The notes beneath the pieces are model-generated. The model saw nothing but the letters and a program-made list of their open reading frames with translations, had not been told where the DNA came from and ran no database searches. A program made the translations under genes and the position numbers. From Vespa crabro (taxonomy: Eukaryota > Arthropoda > Insecta > Hymenoptera > Vespidae), in assembly GCF_910589235.1 (NCBI RefSeq), contig NW_025813595.1, forward strand, positions 62,001-126,000: DNA of 64,000 nt. The letters are read 5' to 3'. Of this stretch, positions 43,640 through 57,274 are shown piece after piece (positions within the stretch are counted from its first letter, which is position 1; each line of letters opens with the position of its first letter).

Positions 43640-44662
43640 TGCAATGTTCTGAATCGATTGGTAACATTTTTCTAACTGTGGCACAAGTATTATTAAAGAT
43701 TTCACGATTTTATCTTCGCATATACCGAAATTCGCGTTAGTCGATTAGGTTTTTCGACAATTATCATATGAAAACGCGTATTTAAACATAGTAAAAATGT
43801 TATATTCTTGTTATATTCTTTATTCTGCATCGATAGAATATAAAATCAATGAAATTGAACGAGATTTCAAGTTTTCGTTTTTCGACGATACGCGTATATG
43901 AGCGAAAAATCGTATATACGATATGAAAGAATGTTTAAAACTTTGATTCCAATATAAAATAGATGTTTGATCTTATGAAATGCAATGTTCTGAATCGATT
44001 GGTAACATTTTTCTAACTGTGGCACAAGTATTATTAAAGATTTCACGATTTTAACTTCGCATATACCGAAATTCGCGTTAGTCGATTAGGTTTTTCGGCA
44101 ATTATCTTATGAAAACGCGTATTTAAACATAGTAAAAACGTTATATTCTTGTTATATTCTTTATTCTGCATCGATAGAATATAAAATCAATGAAATTGAA
44201 CGAGATTTCAAGTTTTCGTTTTTCGACGATACGCGTATATGAGCGAAAAATCGTATATACGATATGAAAGAATGTTAAAAACTTTGATTCCAATATAAAA
44301 TAGATGTTTGATCTTATGAAATGCAATGTTCTGAATCGATTGGTAACATTTTTCTAACTGTGGCACAAGTATTATTAAAGATTTCACGATTTTAACTTCG
44401 CATATACCGAAATTCGCGTTAGTCGCTTACGTTTTTCGACAATTATCATATGAAAACGCGTATTTAAACATAGTAAAAATGTTATATTCTTGTTATATTC
44501 TTTATTCTGCATCGATAGAATATAAAATCAATGAAATTGAACGAGATTTCAAGTTTTTGTTTTTCGACGATACGCGTATATGAGCGAAAAATCGTATATA
44601 CGATATGAAAGAATGTTAAAAACTTTGATTCCAATATAAAATAGATGTTTGATCTTATGAAA
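43640..44662. repeat. 3-unit higher-order repeat, copy 1 (1,023 bp)
   Basis: Units in order: GATTAGG with AAAAATG and GTTTAAAAC; GATTAGG with the coupled CGGC/CTTATG; and GTCGCTTACG with AAAAATG and AGTTTTTGTTTTTCG. The next 1,023 bases repeat it. The first unit has TTTTATCTTCG, as in 40913, so this copy also continues the block that starts at 42959. Confidence 0.84.
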
Positions 44663-45685
44663 TGCAATGTTCTGAATCGATTGGTAACATTTTTCTAACT
44701 GTGGCACAAGTATTATTAAAGATTTCACGATTTTAACTTCGCATATACCGAAATTCGCGTTAGTCGATTAGGTTTTTCGACAATTATCATATGAAAACGC
44801 GTATTTAAACATAGTAAAAATGTTATATTCTTGTTATATTCTTTATTCTGCATCGATAGAATATAAAATCAATGAAATTGAACGAGATTTCAAGTTTTCG
44901 TTTTTCGACGATACGCGTATATGAGCGAAAAATCGTATATACGATATGAAAGAATGTTTAAAACTTTGATTCCAATATAAAATAGATGTTTGATCTTATG
45001 AAATGCAATGTTCTGAATCGATTGGTAACATTTTTCTAACTGTGGCACAAGTATTATTAAAGATTTCACGATTTTAACTTCGCATATACCGAAATTCGCG
45101 TTAGTCGATTAGGTTTTTCGGCAATTATCTTATGAAAACGCGTATTTAAACATAGTAAAAACGTTATATTCTTGTTATATTCTTTATTCTGCATCGATAG
45201 AATATAAAATCAATGAAATTGAACGAGATTTCAAGTTTTCGTTTTTCGACGATACGCGTATATGAGCGAAAAATCCTATATACGATATGAAAGAATGTTA
45301 AAAACTTTGATTCCAATATAAAATAGATGTTTGATCTTATGAAATGCAATGTTCTGAATCGATTGGTAACATTTTTCTAACTGTGTCACAAGTATTATTA
45401 AAGATTTCACGATTTTAACTTCGCATATACCGAAATTCGCGTTAGTCGCTTACGTTTTTCGACAATTATCATATGAAAACGCGTATTTAAACATAGTAAA
45501 AATGTTATATTCTTGTTATATTCTTTATTCTGCATCGATAGAATATAAAATCAATGAAATTGAACGAGATTTCAAGTTTTTGTTTTTCGACGATACGCGT
45601 ATATGAGCGAAAAATCGTATATACGATATGAAAGAATGTTAAAAACTTTGATTCCAATATAAAATAGATGTTTGATCTTATGAAA
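44663..45685. repeat. 3-unit higher-order repeat, copy 2 (1,023 bp)
   Basis: Repeats 43640-44662. GTCGCTTACG and AGTTTTTGTTTTTCG are found only in this pair of copies. Differences: TTTTAACTTCG in the first unit, AATCCTATA in the second, and GTGTCACAAG in the third. These substitutions are shared with neighbours elsewhere, which suggests conversion after duplication. Confidence 0.84.
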
Positions 45686-46367
45686 TGCAATGTTCTGAAT
45701 CGATTGGTAACATTTTTCTAACTGTGGCACAAGTATTATTAAAGATTTCACGATTTTAACTTCGCATATACCGAAATTCGCGTTAGTCGATTACGTTTTT
45801 CGACAATTATCATATGAAAACGCGTATTTAAACATAGTAATAACGTTATATTCTTGTTATATTCTTTATTCTGCATCGATAGAATATAAAATCAATGAAA
45901 TTGAACGAGATTTCAAGTTTTCGTTTTTCGACGATACGCGTATATGAGCGAAAAATCGTATATACGATATGAAAGAATGTTAAAAACTTTGATTCCAATA
46001 TAAAATAGATGTTTCATCTTATGAAATGCAATGTTCTGAATCGATTGGTAACATGTTTCTAACTGTGGCACAAGTATTATTAAAGATTTCACGATTTTAA
46101 CTTCGCATATACCGAAATTCGCGTTAGTCGATTACGTTTTTCGACAATTATCATATGAAAACGCGTATTTAAACATAGTAAAAACGTTATATTCTTGTTA
46201 TATTCTTTATTCTGCATCGATAGAATATAAAATCAATGAAATTGAACGAGATTTCAAGTTTTCGTTTTTCGACGATACGCGTATATGAGCGAAAAATCGT
46301 ATATACGATATGCAAGAATGTTAAAAACTTTGATTCCAATATAAAATAGATGTTTCATCTTATGAAA
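45686..46367. repeat. Two TTTCATC units
   Basis: Same pair as 39550-40231: TTTTAACTTCG, GTTAGTCG and TTTCATC in both units. Private changes are TAGTAATAACG (first unit), ACATGTTTC and ATATGCAAG (second unit). They separate the 3-unit repeat from the dimer repeat that follows. Confidence 0.72.
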
Positions 46368-48413
46368 TGCAATGTTCTGAATCGATTGGTAACATTTTTC
46401 TAACTGTGGCACAAGTATTATTAAAGATTTCACGATTTTAACTTCGCATATACCGAAATTCGCGTTAGTCGATTACGTTTTTCGACAATTATCATATGAA
46501 AACGCGTATTTAAACATAGTAAAAACGTTATATTCTTGTTATATTCTTTATTCTGCATCGATAGAATATAAAATCAATGAAATTGAACGAGATTTCAAGT
46601 TTTCGTTTTTCGACGATACGCGTATATGAGCGAAAAATCGTATATACGATATGAAAGAATGTTTAAAACTTTGATTCCAATATAAAATAGATGTTTGATC
46701 TTATGAAATGCAATGTTCTGAATCGATTGGTAACATTTTTCTAACTGTGGCACAAGTATTATTAATGATTTCACGATTTTAACTTCGCATATACCGAAAT
46801 TCGCGTTAGTCGATTACGTTTTTCGACAATTATCATATGAAAACGCGTATTTAAACATAGTAAAAACGTTATATTCTTGTTATATTCTTTATTCTGCATC
46901 GATAGAATATAAAATCAATGAAATTGAACGAGATTTCAAGTTTTCGTTTTTCGACGATACGCGTATATGAGCGAAAAATCGTATATACGATATGAAAGAA
47001 TGTTAAAAACTTTGATTCCGATATAAAATAGATGTTTGATCTTATGAAATGCAATGTTCTGAATCGATTGGTAACATTTTTCTAACTGTGGCACAAGTAT
47101 TATTAAAGATTTCACGATTTTAACTTCGCATATACCGAAATTCGCGTTAGTCGATTACGTTTTTCGACAATTATCATATGAAAACGCGTATTTAAACATA
47201 GTAAAAACGTTATATTCTTGTTATATTCTTCATTCTGCATCGATAGAATATAAAATCAATGAAATTGAACGAGATTTCAAGTTTTCGTTTTTCGACGATA
47301 CGCGTATATGAGCGAAAAATCGTATATACGATATGAAAGAATGTTTAAAACTTTGATTCCAATATAAAATAGATGTTTGATCTTATGAAATGCAATGTTC
47401 TGAATCGATTGGTAACATTTTTCTAACTGTGGCACAAGTATTATTAAAGATTTCACGATTTTAACTTCGCATATACCGAAATTCGCGTTAGTCGATTACG
47501 TTTTTCGACAATTATCATATGAAAACGCGTATTTAAACATAGTAAAAACGTTATATTCTTGTTATATTCTTTATTCTGCATCGATAGAATATAAAATCAA
47601 TGAAATTGAACGAGATTTCAAGTTTTCGTTTTTCGACGATACGCGTATATGAGCGAAAAATCGTATATACGATATGAAAGAATGTTAAAAACTTTGATTC
47701 CGATATAAAATAGATGTTTGATCTTATGAAATGCAATGTTCTGAATCGATTGGTAACATTTTTCTAACTGTGGCACAAGTATTATTAAAGATTTCACGAT
47801 TTTAACTTCGCATATACCGAAATTCGCGTTAGTCGATTACGTTTTTCGACAATTATCATATGAAAACGCGTATTTAAACATAGTAAAAACGTTATATTCT
47901 TGTTATATTCTTTATTCTGCATCGATAGAATATAAAATCAATGAAATTGAACGAGATTTCAAGTTTTCGTTTTTCGACGATACGCGTATATGAGCGAAAA
48001 ATCGTATATACGATATGAAAGAATGTTTAAAACTTTGATTCCAATATAAAGTAGATGTTTGATCTTATGAAATGCAATGTTCTGAATCGATTGGTAACAT
48101 TTTTCTAACTGTGGCACAAGTATTATTAAAGATTTCACGATTTTAACTTCGCATATACCGAAATTCGCGTTAGTCGATTACGTTTTTCGACAATTATCAT
48201 ATGAAAACGCGTATTTAAACATAGTAAAAACGTTATATTCTTGTTATATTCTTTATTCTGCATCGATAGAATATAAAATCAATGAAATTGAACGAGATTT
48301 CAAGTTTTCGTTTTTCGACGATACGCGTATATGAGCGAAAAATCGTATATACGATATGAAAGAATGTTAAAAACTTTGATTCCGATATAAAATAGATGTT
48401 TGATCTTATGAAA
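46368..48413. repeat. Dimeric higher-order repeat, three copies (3 x 682 bp)
   Basis: Units alternate strictly: GTTTAAAAC type (46368, 47050, 47732) and TTCCGATATAAA type (46709, 47391, 48073). All six have TTTTAACTTCG and GTTAGTCG. Private changes mark single units: TTCTTCATTC in 47050 and ATAAAGTAG in 47732. The same ordered pair occurs once more at 42277-42958. A 682-bp period here replaces the 341-bp period as the unit of homogenisation. Confidence 0.88.
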
Positions 48414-49095
48414 TGCAATGTTCTGAATCGATTGGTAACATTTTTCTAACTGTGGCACAAGTATTATTAAAGATTTCACGATTTTAACTTCGCATATACC
48501 GAAATTCGCGTTAGTCGATTACGTTTTTCGACAATTATCATATGAAAACGCGTATTTAAACATAGTAAAAACGTTATATTCTTGTTATATTCTTTATTCT
48601 GCATCGATAGAATATAAAATCAATGAAATTGAACGAGATTTCAAGTTTTCGTTTTTCGACGATACGCGTATATGAGCGAAAAATCGTATATACGATATGA
48701 AAGAATGTTAAAATCTTTGATTCCAATATAAAATAGATGTTTGATCTTATGAAATGCAATGTTCTGAATCGAGTGGTAACATTTTTCTAACTGTGGCACA
48801 AGTATTATTAAAGATTTCACGATTTTATCTTCGCATATACCGAAATTCGCGTATGTCGATTACGTTTTTCGACAATTATCATATGAAAACGCGTATTTAA
48901 ACATAGTAAAAACGTTTTATTCTTGTTATATTCTTTATTCTGCATCGATAGAATATAAAATCAATGAAATTCAACGAGATTTCAAGTTTTCGTTTTTTGA
49001 CGATACGCGTATATGAGCGAAAAATCATATATACGATATGAAAGAATGTTAAAAACTTTGATTCCAATATAAAATAGATGTTTGATCTTATGAAA
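48414..49095. repeat. Two-unit segment shared with 35800-36482
   Basis: The first unit has TTAAAATCTTTG and the second starts with GAGTGG and carries AATTCAACGAG and TTTTTTGACG. The same pair is found about 12.6 kb upstream. The flanks differ on both sides, so this is an isolated two-unit copy. The pair here lacks the extra T that makes unit 35800 342 bp long. Confidence 0.76.
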
Positions 49096-51821
49096 TGCAA
49101 TGTTCTGAATCGATTGGTAACATTTTTCTAACTGTGGCACAAGTATTATTAAAGATTTCACGATTTTATCTTCGCATATACCGAAATTCGCGTATGTCGA
49201 TTACGTTTTTCGACAATTATCATATGAAAGCGCGTATTTAAACATAGTAAAAACGTTATATTCTTGTTATATTCTTTATTCTGCATCGATAGAATATAAA
49301 GTCAATGAAATTGAACGAGATTTCAAGTTTTCGTTTTTCGACGATACGCGTATATGAGCGAAAAATCGTATATACGATATGAAAGAATGTTAAAACTTTG
49401 ATTCCATTATAAAATAGATGTTTGATCTTATGAAATGCAATGTTCTGAATCGATTGGTAACATTTTTCTAACTGTGGCACAAGTATTATTAAAGATTTCA
49501 CGATTTTATCTTCGCATATACCGAAATTCGCGTATGTCGATTACGTTTTTCGGCAATTATCTTATGAAAACGCGTATTTAAACATAGTAAAAACGTTATA
49601 TTCTTGTTATATTCTTTATTCTGCATCAATAGAATATAAAATCAATGAAATTGAACAAGATTTCAAGTTTTCGTTTTTCGACGATACGCGTATATGAGCG
49701 AAAAATCGTATATACGATATGAAAGAATGTTAAAACTTTGATTCCAATATAAAATAGATGTTTGATCTTATGAAATGCAATGTTCTGAATCGATTGGTAA
49801 CATTTTTCTAACTGTGGCACAAGTATTATTAAAGATTTCACGATTTTATCTTCGCATATACCGAAATTCGCGTATGTCGATTAGGTTTTTCGACAATTAT
49901 CATATGAAAACGCGTATTTAAACATAATAAAAACGTTAAATTCTTGTTATATTCTTTATTCTGCATCGATAGAATATAAAATCAATGAAATTGAACGAGA
50001 TTTCAAGATTTCGTTTTTCGACGATACGCGTATATGAGCGAAAAATCGTATATACGATATGAAAGAACGTTAAAAACTTTGATTCCAATATAAAATAGAT
50101 GTTTGATCTTATGAAATGCAATGTTCTGAATCGATTGGTAACATTTTTCTAACTGTGGCACAAGTATTATTAAAGATTTCACGATTTTAACTTCGCATAT
50201 ACCGAAATTCGCGTTAGTCGATTACGTTTTTCGACAATTATCATATGAAAACGCGTATTTAAACATAGTAAAAACGTTATATTCTTGTTATATTCTTTAT
50301 TCTGCATCGATAGAATATAAAATCAATGAAATTGAACGAGATTTCAAGTTTTCGTTTTTCGATGATACGCGTATATGAGCGAAAAATCGTATATACGATA
50401 TGAAAGAATGTTAAAAACTTTGATTCCAATATAAAATAGATGTTTGATCTTATGAAATGCAATGTTCTGAATCGATTGGTAACATTTTTCTAACTGTGGC
50501 ACAAGTATTATTAAAGATTTCACGATTTTATCTTCGCATATACCGAAATTCGCGTTAGTCGATTAGGTTTTTCGACAATTATCATATGAAAACGCGTATT
50601 TAAACATAGTAAAAATGTTATATTCTTGTTATATTCTTTATTCTGCATCGATAGAATATAAAATCAATGAAATTGAACGAGATTTCAAGTTTTCGTTTTT
50701 CGACGATACGCGTATATGAGCGAAAAATCGTATATACGATATGAAAGAATGTTAAAAACTTTGATTCCAATATAAAATAGATGTTTGATCTTATGAAATG
50801 CAATGTTCTGAATCGATTGGTAACATTTTTCTAACTGTGGCACAAGTATTATTAAAGATTTCACGATTTTATCATCGCATATACCGAAATTCGCGTTAGT
50901 CGATTAGGTTTTTCGACAATTATCATATGAAAACGCGTATTTAAACATAGTAAAAACGTTATATTCTTGTTATATTCTTTATTCTGCATCGATAGAATAT
51001 AAAATCAATGAAATTGAACGAGATTTCAAGTTTTCGTTTTTCGACGATACGCGTATATGAGCGAAAAATCGTATATACGATATGAAAGAATGTTAAAAAC
51101 TTTGATTCCAATATAAAATAGATGTTTGATCTTATGAAATGCAATGTTCTGAATCGATTGGTAACATTTTTCTAACTGTGGCACAAGTATTATTAAAGAT
51201 TTCACGATTTTAACTTCGCATATACCGAAATTCGCGTTAGTCGATTACGTTTTTCGACAATTATCATATGAAAACGCGTATTTAAACATAGTAAAAACGT
51301 TATATTCTTGTTATATTCTTTATTCTGCATCGATAGAATATAAAATCAATGAAATTGAACGAGATTTCAAGTTTTCGTTTTTCGACGATACGCGTATATG
51401 AGCGAAATATCGTATATACGATATGAAAGAATGTTAAAAACTTTCATTCCAATATAAAATTGATGTTTGATCTTATGAAATGCAATGTTCTGAATCGATT
51501 GGTAACATTTTTCTAACTGAGGCACAAGTATTATTAAAGGCTTCACGATTTTATCTTCGCATATACCGAAATGCGCGTATGTCGATTACGTTTTTCGACA
51601 ATTATCATATGAAAACGCGTATTTAAACATAGTAAAAACGTTATATTCTTGTTATATTCTTTATTCTGCATCGATAGAATATAAAATCAATGAAATTGAA
51701 CGAGATTTCAAGTTTTCGTTTTTCGATGATACGCGTATATGAGCGAAAAATCGTATATACGATATGAAAGAATGTTAAAAACTTTGATTCCAATATAAAA
51801 TAGATGTTTGATCTTATGAAA
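49096..51821. repeat. Mixed satellite segment (8 units)
   Basis: Begins with two adjacent 340-bp units (49096, 49436) that share the shortened A-run. Units 50458 and 50799 have GTTAGTCGATTAGG, like 40913. Unit 51140 has TTTCATTCC with ATTGATG. Unit 51481 has AAAGGCTTCACG with AAATGCGCG, as in module A. Private changes include GAACAAGATTTC near 49655 and AAAGAACGTTA near 50065. No other content is present. Confidence 0.75.
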
Positions 51822-54800
51822 TGAAATGTTCTGAATCGATTGGTCACATTTTTCTAACTGTGGCACAAGTATTATTAAAGATTTCACGATTTTAACTTCG
51901 CATATACCGAAATTCGCGTTAGTCGATTACGTTTTTCGACAATTATCATATGAAAACGCGTATTTAAACATAGTAAAAACGTTATATTCTTGTTATATTC
52001 TTTATTCTGCATCGATAGAATATAAAATCAATGAAATTGAACGAGATTTCAAGTTTTCGCTTTTCGACGATACGCGTATATGAGCGAAAAATCGTATATA
52101 CGATATGAAAGAATGTTAAAACTTTGATTCCATTATAAAATAGATGTTTGATCTTATGAAATGCAATGTTCTGAATCGATTGGTAACATTTTTCTAACTG
52201 TTGCACAAGTATTATTAAAGATTTCACGATTTTAACTTCGCATATACCGAAATTCGCGTATGTCGATTACGTTTTTCGGCAATTATCTTATGAAAACGCG
52301 TATTTAAACATAGTAAAAACGTTATATTCTTGTTATATTCTTTATTCTGCATCGATAGAATATAAAGTCAATGAAATTGAACGAGATTTCAAGTTTTCGT
52401 TTTTCGACGATACGCGTATATGAGCGAAAAATCGTATATACGATATGAAAGAATGTTAAAACTTTGATTCCATTATAAAATAGATGTTTGATCTTATGAA
52501 ATGCAATGTTCTGAATCGATTGGTAACATTTTTCTAACTGTTGCACAAGTATTATTAAAGATTTCACGATTTTAACTTCGCATATACCGAAATTCGCGTT
52601 AGTCGATTACGTTTTTCGACAATTATCATATGAAAACGCGTATTTAAACATAGTAAAAACGTTATATTCTTGTTATATTCTTTATTCTGCATCGATAGAA
52701 TATAAAATCAATGAAATTGAACGAGATTTCAAATTTTCGTTTTTCGACGATACGCGTATATGAGCGAAAAATCGTATATACGATATGAAAGAATGTTAAA
52801 AACTTTCATTCCAATATAAAATTGATGTTTGATCTTATGAAATGTAATGTTCTGAATCGATTGGTAACATTTTTCTAACTGTGGCACAAGTATTATTAAA
52901 GATTTCACGATTTTATCTTCGCATAAACCGAAATTCGCGTATGTCGATTACGTTTTTCGGCAATTATCTTATGAAAACGCGTATTTAAACATAGTAAAAA
53001 CGTTATATTCTTGTTATATGCTTTATTCTGCATCGATAGAATATAAAATCATTGAAATTGAACGAGATTTCAAGTTTTCGTTTTTCGACGATACGCGTAT
53101 ATGAGCGAAAAATCGTATATACGATATGAAAGAATGTTAAAAACTTTCATTCCAATATAAAATTGATGTTTGATCTTATGAAATGTAATGTTCTGAATCG
53201 ATTGGTAACATTTTTCTAACTGTGGCACAAGTATTATTAAAGATTTCACGATTTTATCTTCGCATATAACGAAATTCGCGTATGTCGATTACGTTTTTCG
53301 GCACTTATCTTATGAAAACGCGTATTTAAACATAGTAAAAACGTTATATTCTTGTTATATTCTTTATTCTGCATCGATAGAATATAAAATCATTGAAATT
53401 GAACGAGATTTCAAGTTTTCGTTTTTCGACGATACGCGTATATGAGCGAAAAATCGTATATACGATATGAAAGAATGTTAAAAACTTTCATTCCAATATA
53501 AAATTGATGTTTGATCTTATGAAATGTAATGTTCTGAATCGATTGGTAACATTTTTCTAACTGAGGCACAAGTATTATTAAAGATTTCACGATTTTAACT
53601 TCGCATATACCGAAATTCGCGTTTTTCGATTACGTTTTTCGACAATTATCATATGAAAACGCGTATTTAAACATAGTAAAAACGTTATATTCTTGTTATA
53701 TTCTTTATTCTGCATCGATAGAATATAAAATCAATGAAATTGAACGAGATTTCAAGTTTTCGTTTTTCGACGATACGCGTATATGAGCGAAAAATCGTAT
53801 ATACGATATGAAAGAATGTTAAAAACTTTCATTCCAATATAAAATTGATGTTTGATCTTATGAAATGCAATGTTCTGAATCGATTGGTAACATTTTTCTA
53901 ACTGTGGCACAAGTATTATTAAAGATTTCACGATTTTATCTTCGCATATACCGAAATTCGCGTATGTCGATTAGGTTTTTCGACAATTATCATATGAAAA
54001 CGCGTATTCAAACATAGTAAAAACGTTATATTCTTGTTATATTCTTTATTCTGCATCGATAGAATATAAAATCAATGAAATTGAACGAGATTTCAAGTTT
54101 TCGTTTTTCGACGATACGCGTATATGAGCGAAAAATCGTATATACGATATGAAAGAATGTTAAAAACTTTGATTCCAATATAAAATAGATGTTTGATCTT
54201 ATGAAATGCAATGTTCTGAATCGATTGGTAACAATTTTCTAACTGTGGCACAAGTATTATTAAAGATTTCACGATTTTATCTTCGCATATACCGAAATTC
54301 GCGTATGTCGATTACGTTTTTCGACAATTATCATATTAAAACGCGTATTTAAACATAGTAAAAACTTTATATTCTTGTTATATTCTTTATTCTGCATCGA
54401 TAGAATATAAAAACAATGAAATTGAACGAGATTTCAAGTTTTCGTTTTTCGACGATACGCGTATATGAGCGAAAAATCGTATATACGATATGAAAGAATG
54501 TTAAAAACTTTCATTCCAATATAAAATTGATGTTTGATCTTATGACATGTAATGTTTTGAATCGATTGGTAACATTTTTCTAACTTTGGCACAAGTATTA
54601 TTAAAGATTTCACGATTTTATCATCGCATATACCGAAATTCGCGTATGTCGATTAGGTTTTTCGGCAATTATCTTATGAAAACGCGTATTTAAACATAGT
54701 AAAAACGTTATATTCTTGTTATATTCTTTATTCTGCATCGATAGAATATAAAATCAATGAAATTGAACGAGATTTCAAGTTTTCGTTTTTCGACGATACG

Positions 54801-54888
54801 CGTATATGAGCGAAATATCGTATATACGATATGAAAGAATGTTAAAAACTTTCATTCCAATATAAAATTGATGTTTGATCTTATGACA
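51822..54888. repeat. Segment of TTTCATTCC / ATTGATG units, first part (9 units)
   Basis: Units 51822 and 52162 are 340 bp with CCATTATAAA, and the units at 52162 and 52502 carry GTTGCACAAG. From 52502 on most units have TTTCATTCC and AAATTGATG, followed by AAATGTAATG at the next unit start. Unit 52843 has GCATAAACCG and ATATGCTTTATTC. The segment from 52162 into 52843 recurs at 54889 at a displacement of 2,727 bases (8 units less one base). Confidence 0.78.
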
Positions 54889-57274
54889 TGTAATGTTCTG
54901 AATCGATTGGTAACATTTTTCTAACCTTGGCACAAGTATTATTAAAGATTTCACGATTTTATCTTCGCATATACCGAAATTCGCGTATGTCGATTAGGTT
55001 TTTCGGCAATTATCTTATGAAAACGCGTATTTAAACATAGTAAAAACGTTATATTCTTGTTATATTCTTTATTCTGCATCGATAGAATATAAAGTCAATG
55101 AAATTGAACGAGATTTCAAGTTTTCGTTTTTCGACGATACGCGTATATGAGCGAAAAATCGTATATACGATATGAAAGAATGTTAAAACTTTGATTCCAT
55201 TATAAAATAGATGTTTGATCTTATGAAATGCAATGTTCTGAATCGATTGGTAACATTTTTCTAACTGTTGCACAAGTATTATTAAAGATTTCACGATTTT
55301 AACTTCGCATATACCGAAATTCGCGTTAGTCGATTACGTTTTTCGACAATTATCATATGAAAACGCGTATTTAAACATAGTAAAAACGTTATATTCTTGT
55401 TATATTCTTTATTCTGCATCGATAGAATATAAAATCAATGAAATTGAACGAGATTTCAAATTTTCGTTTTTCGACGATACGCGTATATGAGCGAAAAATC
55501 GTATATACGATATGAAAGAATGTTAAAAACTTTCATTCCAATATAAAATTGATGTTTGATCTTATGAAATGTAATGTTCTGAATCGATTGGTAACATTTT
55601 TCTAACTGTGGCACAAGTATTATTAAAGATTTCACGATTTTATCTTCGCATAAACCGAAATTCGCGTATGTCGATTACGTTTTTCGGCAATTATCTTATG
55701 AAAACGCGTATTTAAACATAGTAAAAACGTTATATTCTTGTTATATTCTTTATTCTGCATCGATAGAATATAAAATCAATGAAATTGAACGAGATTTCAA
55801 GTTTTCGTTTTTCGACGATACGCGTATATGAGCGAAAAAACGTATATACGATATGAAAGAATGTTAAAAACTTTGATTCCAATATAAAATAGATGTTTGA
55901 TCTTATGAAATGCAATGTTCTGAATCGATTGGTAACATTTTTCTAACTGTGGCACAAGTATTATTAAAGATTTCACGATTTTATCTTCGCATATACCGAA
56001 ATTCGCGTATGACGATTACGTTTTTCGACAATTATCATATGAAAACGCGTATTTAAACATAGTAAAAACGTTATATTCTTGTTATATTCTTTATTCTGCA
56101 TCGATAGAATATAAAATCAATGAAATTGAACGAGATTTCAAGTTTTCGTTTTTCGACGATACGCGTATATGAGCGAAAAATCGTATATACGATATGAAAG
56201 AATGTTAAAAACTTTGATTCCAATATAAAATAGATGTTTGATCTTATGAAATGCAATGTTCTGAATCGATTGGTAACAATTTTCTAACTGAGGCACAAGT
56301 ATTATTAAAGATTTCACGATTTTATCTTCGCATATACCGAAATGCGCGTATGTCGATTACGTTTTTCGACAATTATCATATGAAAACGCGTATTTAAACA
56401 TAGTAAAAACGTTATATTCTTGTTATATTCTTTATTCTGCATCGATAGAATATAAAATCAATGAAATTGAACGAGATTTCAAGTTTTCGTTTTTCGACGA
56501 TACGCGTATATGAGCGAAAAATCGTATATACGATATGAAAGAATGTTAAAAACTTTGATTCCAATATAAAATAGATGTTTCATCTTATGAAATGCAATGT
56601 TCTGAATCGATTGGTAACATTTTTCTAACTGTGGCACAAGTATTATTAAAGATTTCACGATTTTATATTCGCATATACCGAAATTTGCGTATGTCGATTA
56701 CGTTTTTCGACAATTATCATATTAAAAGGCGTATTTAAACATAGTAAAAACTTTATATTCTTGTTATATTCTTTATTCTGCATCGATAGAATATAAAATC
56801 AATGAAATTGAACGAGATTTCAAGTTTTCGTTTTTCGACGATACGCGTATATGAGCGAAAAAACGTATATACGATATGACAGAATGTTAAAAACTTTGAT
56901 TCCAAAATAAAATAGATGTTTGATCTTATGAAATGCAATGTTCTGAATCGATTGGTAACATTTTTCTAACTGTGGCACAAGTATTATTAAAGATTTCACG
57001 ATTTTATCTTCGCATATACCGAAATTCGCGTATGTCGATTACGTTTTTCGACAATTATCATATTAAAAGGCGTATTTAAACATAGTAAAAACTTTATATT
57101 CTTGTTATATTCTTTATTCTGCATCGATAGAATATAAAATCAATGAAATTGAACGAGATTTCAAGTTTTCGTTTTTCGACGATACGCGTATATGAGCGAA
57201 AAAACGTATATACGATATGACAGAATGTTAAAAACTTTGATTCCAATATAAAATAGATGTTTGATCTTATGAAA
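54889..57274. repeat. Second part of the segment, with a duplicated unit at its end (7 units)
   Basis: Units 54889, 55229 and the front of 55570 repeat 52162, 52502 and the front of 52843 (ATAAAGTCAATG, GTTGCACAAG, CAAATTTTCG, GCATAAACCG). Unit 55570 then changes to an ordinary back half with GAAAAAACG. Units 56593 and 56934 are near-identical neighbours that share CATATTAAAAGG, AAAACTTTAT, GAAAAAACG and GACAGAATG, so they are a recent single-unit duplication. Confidence 0.78.
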
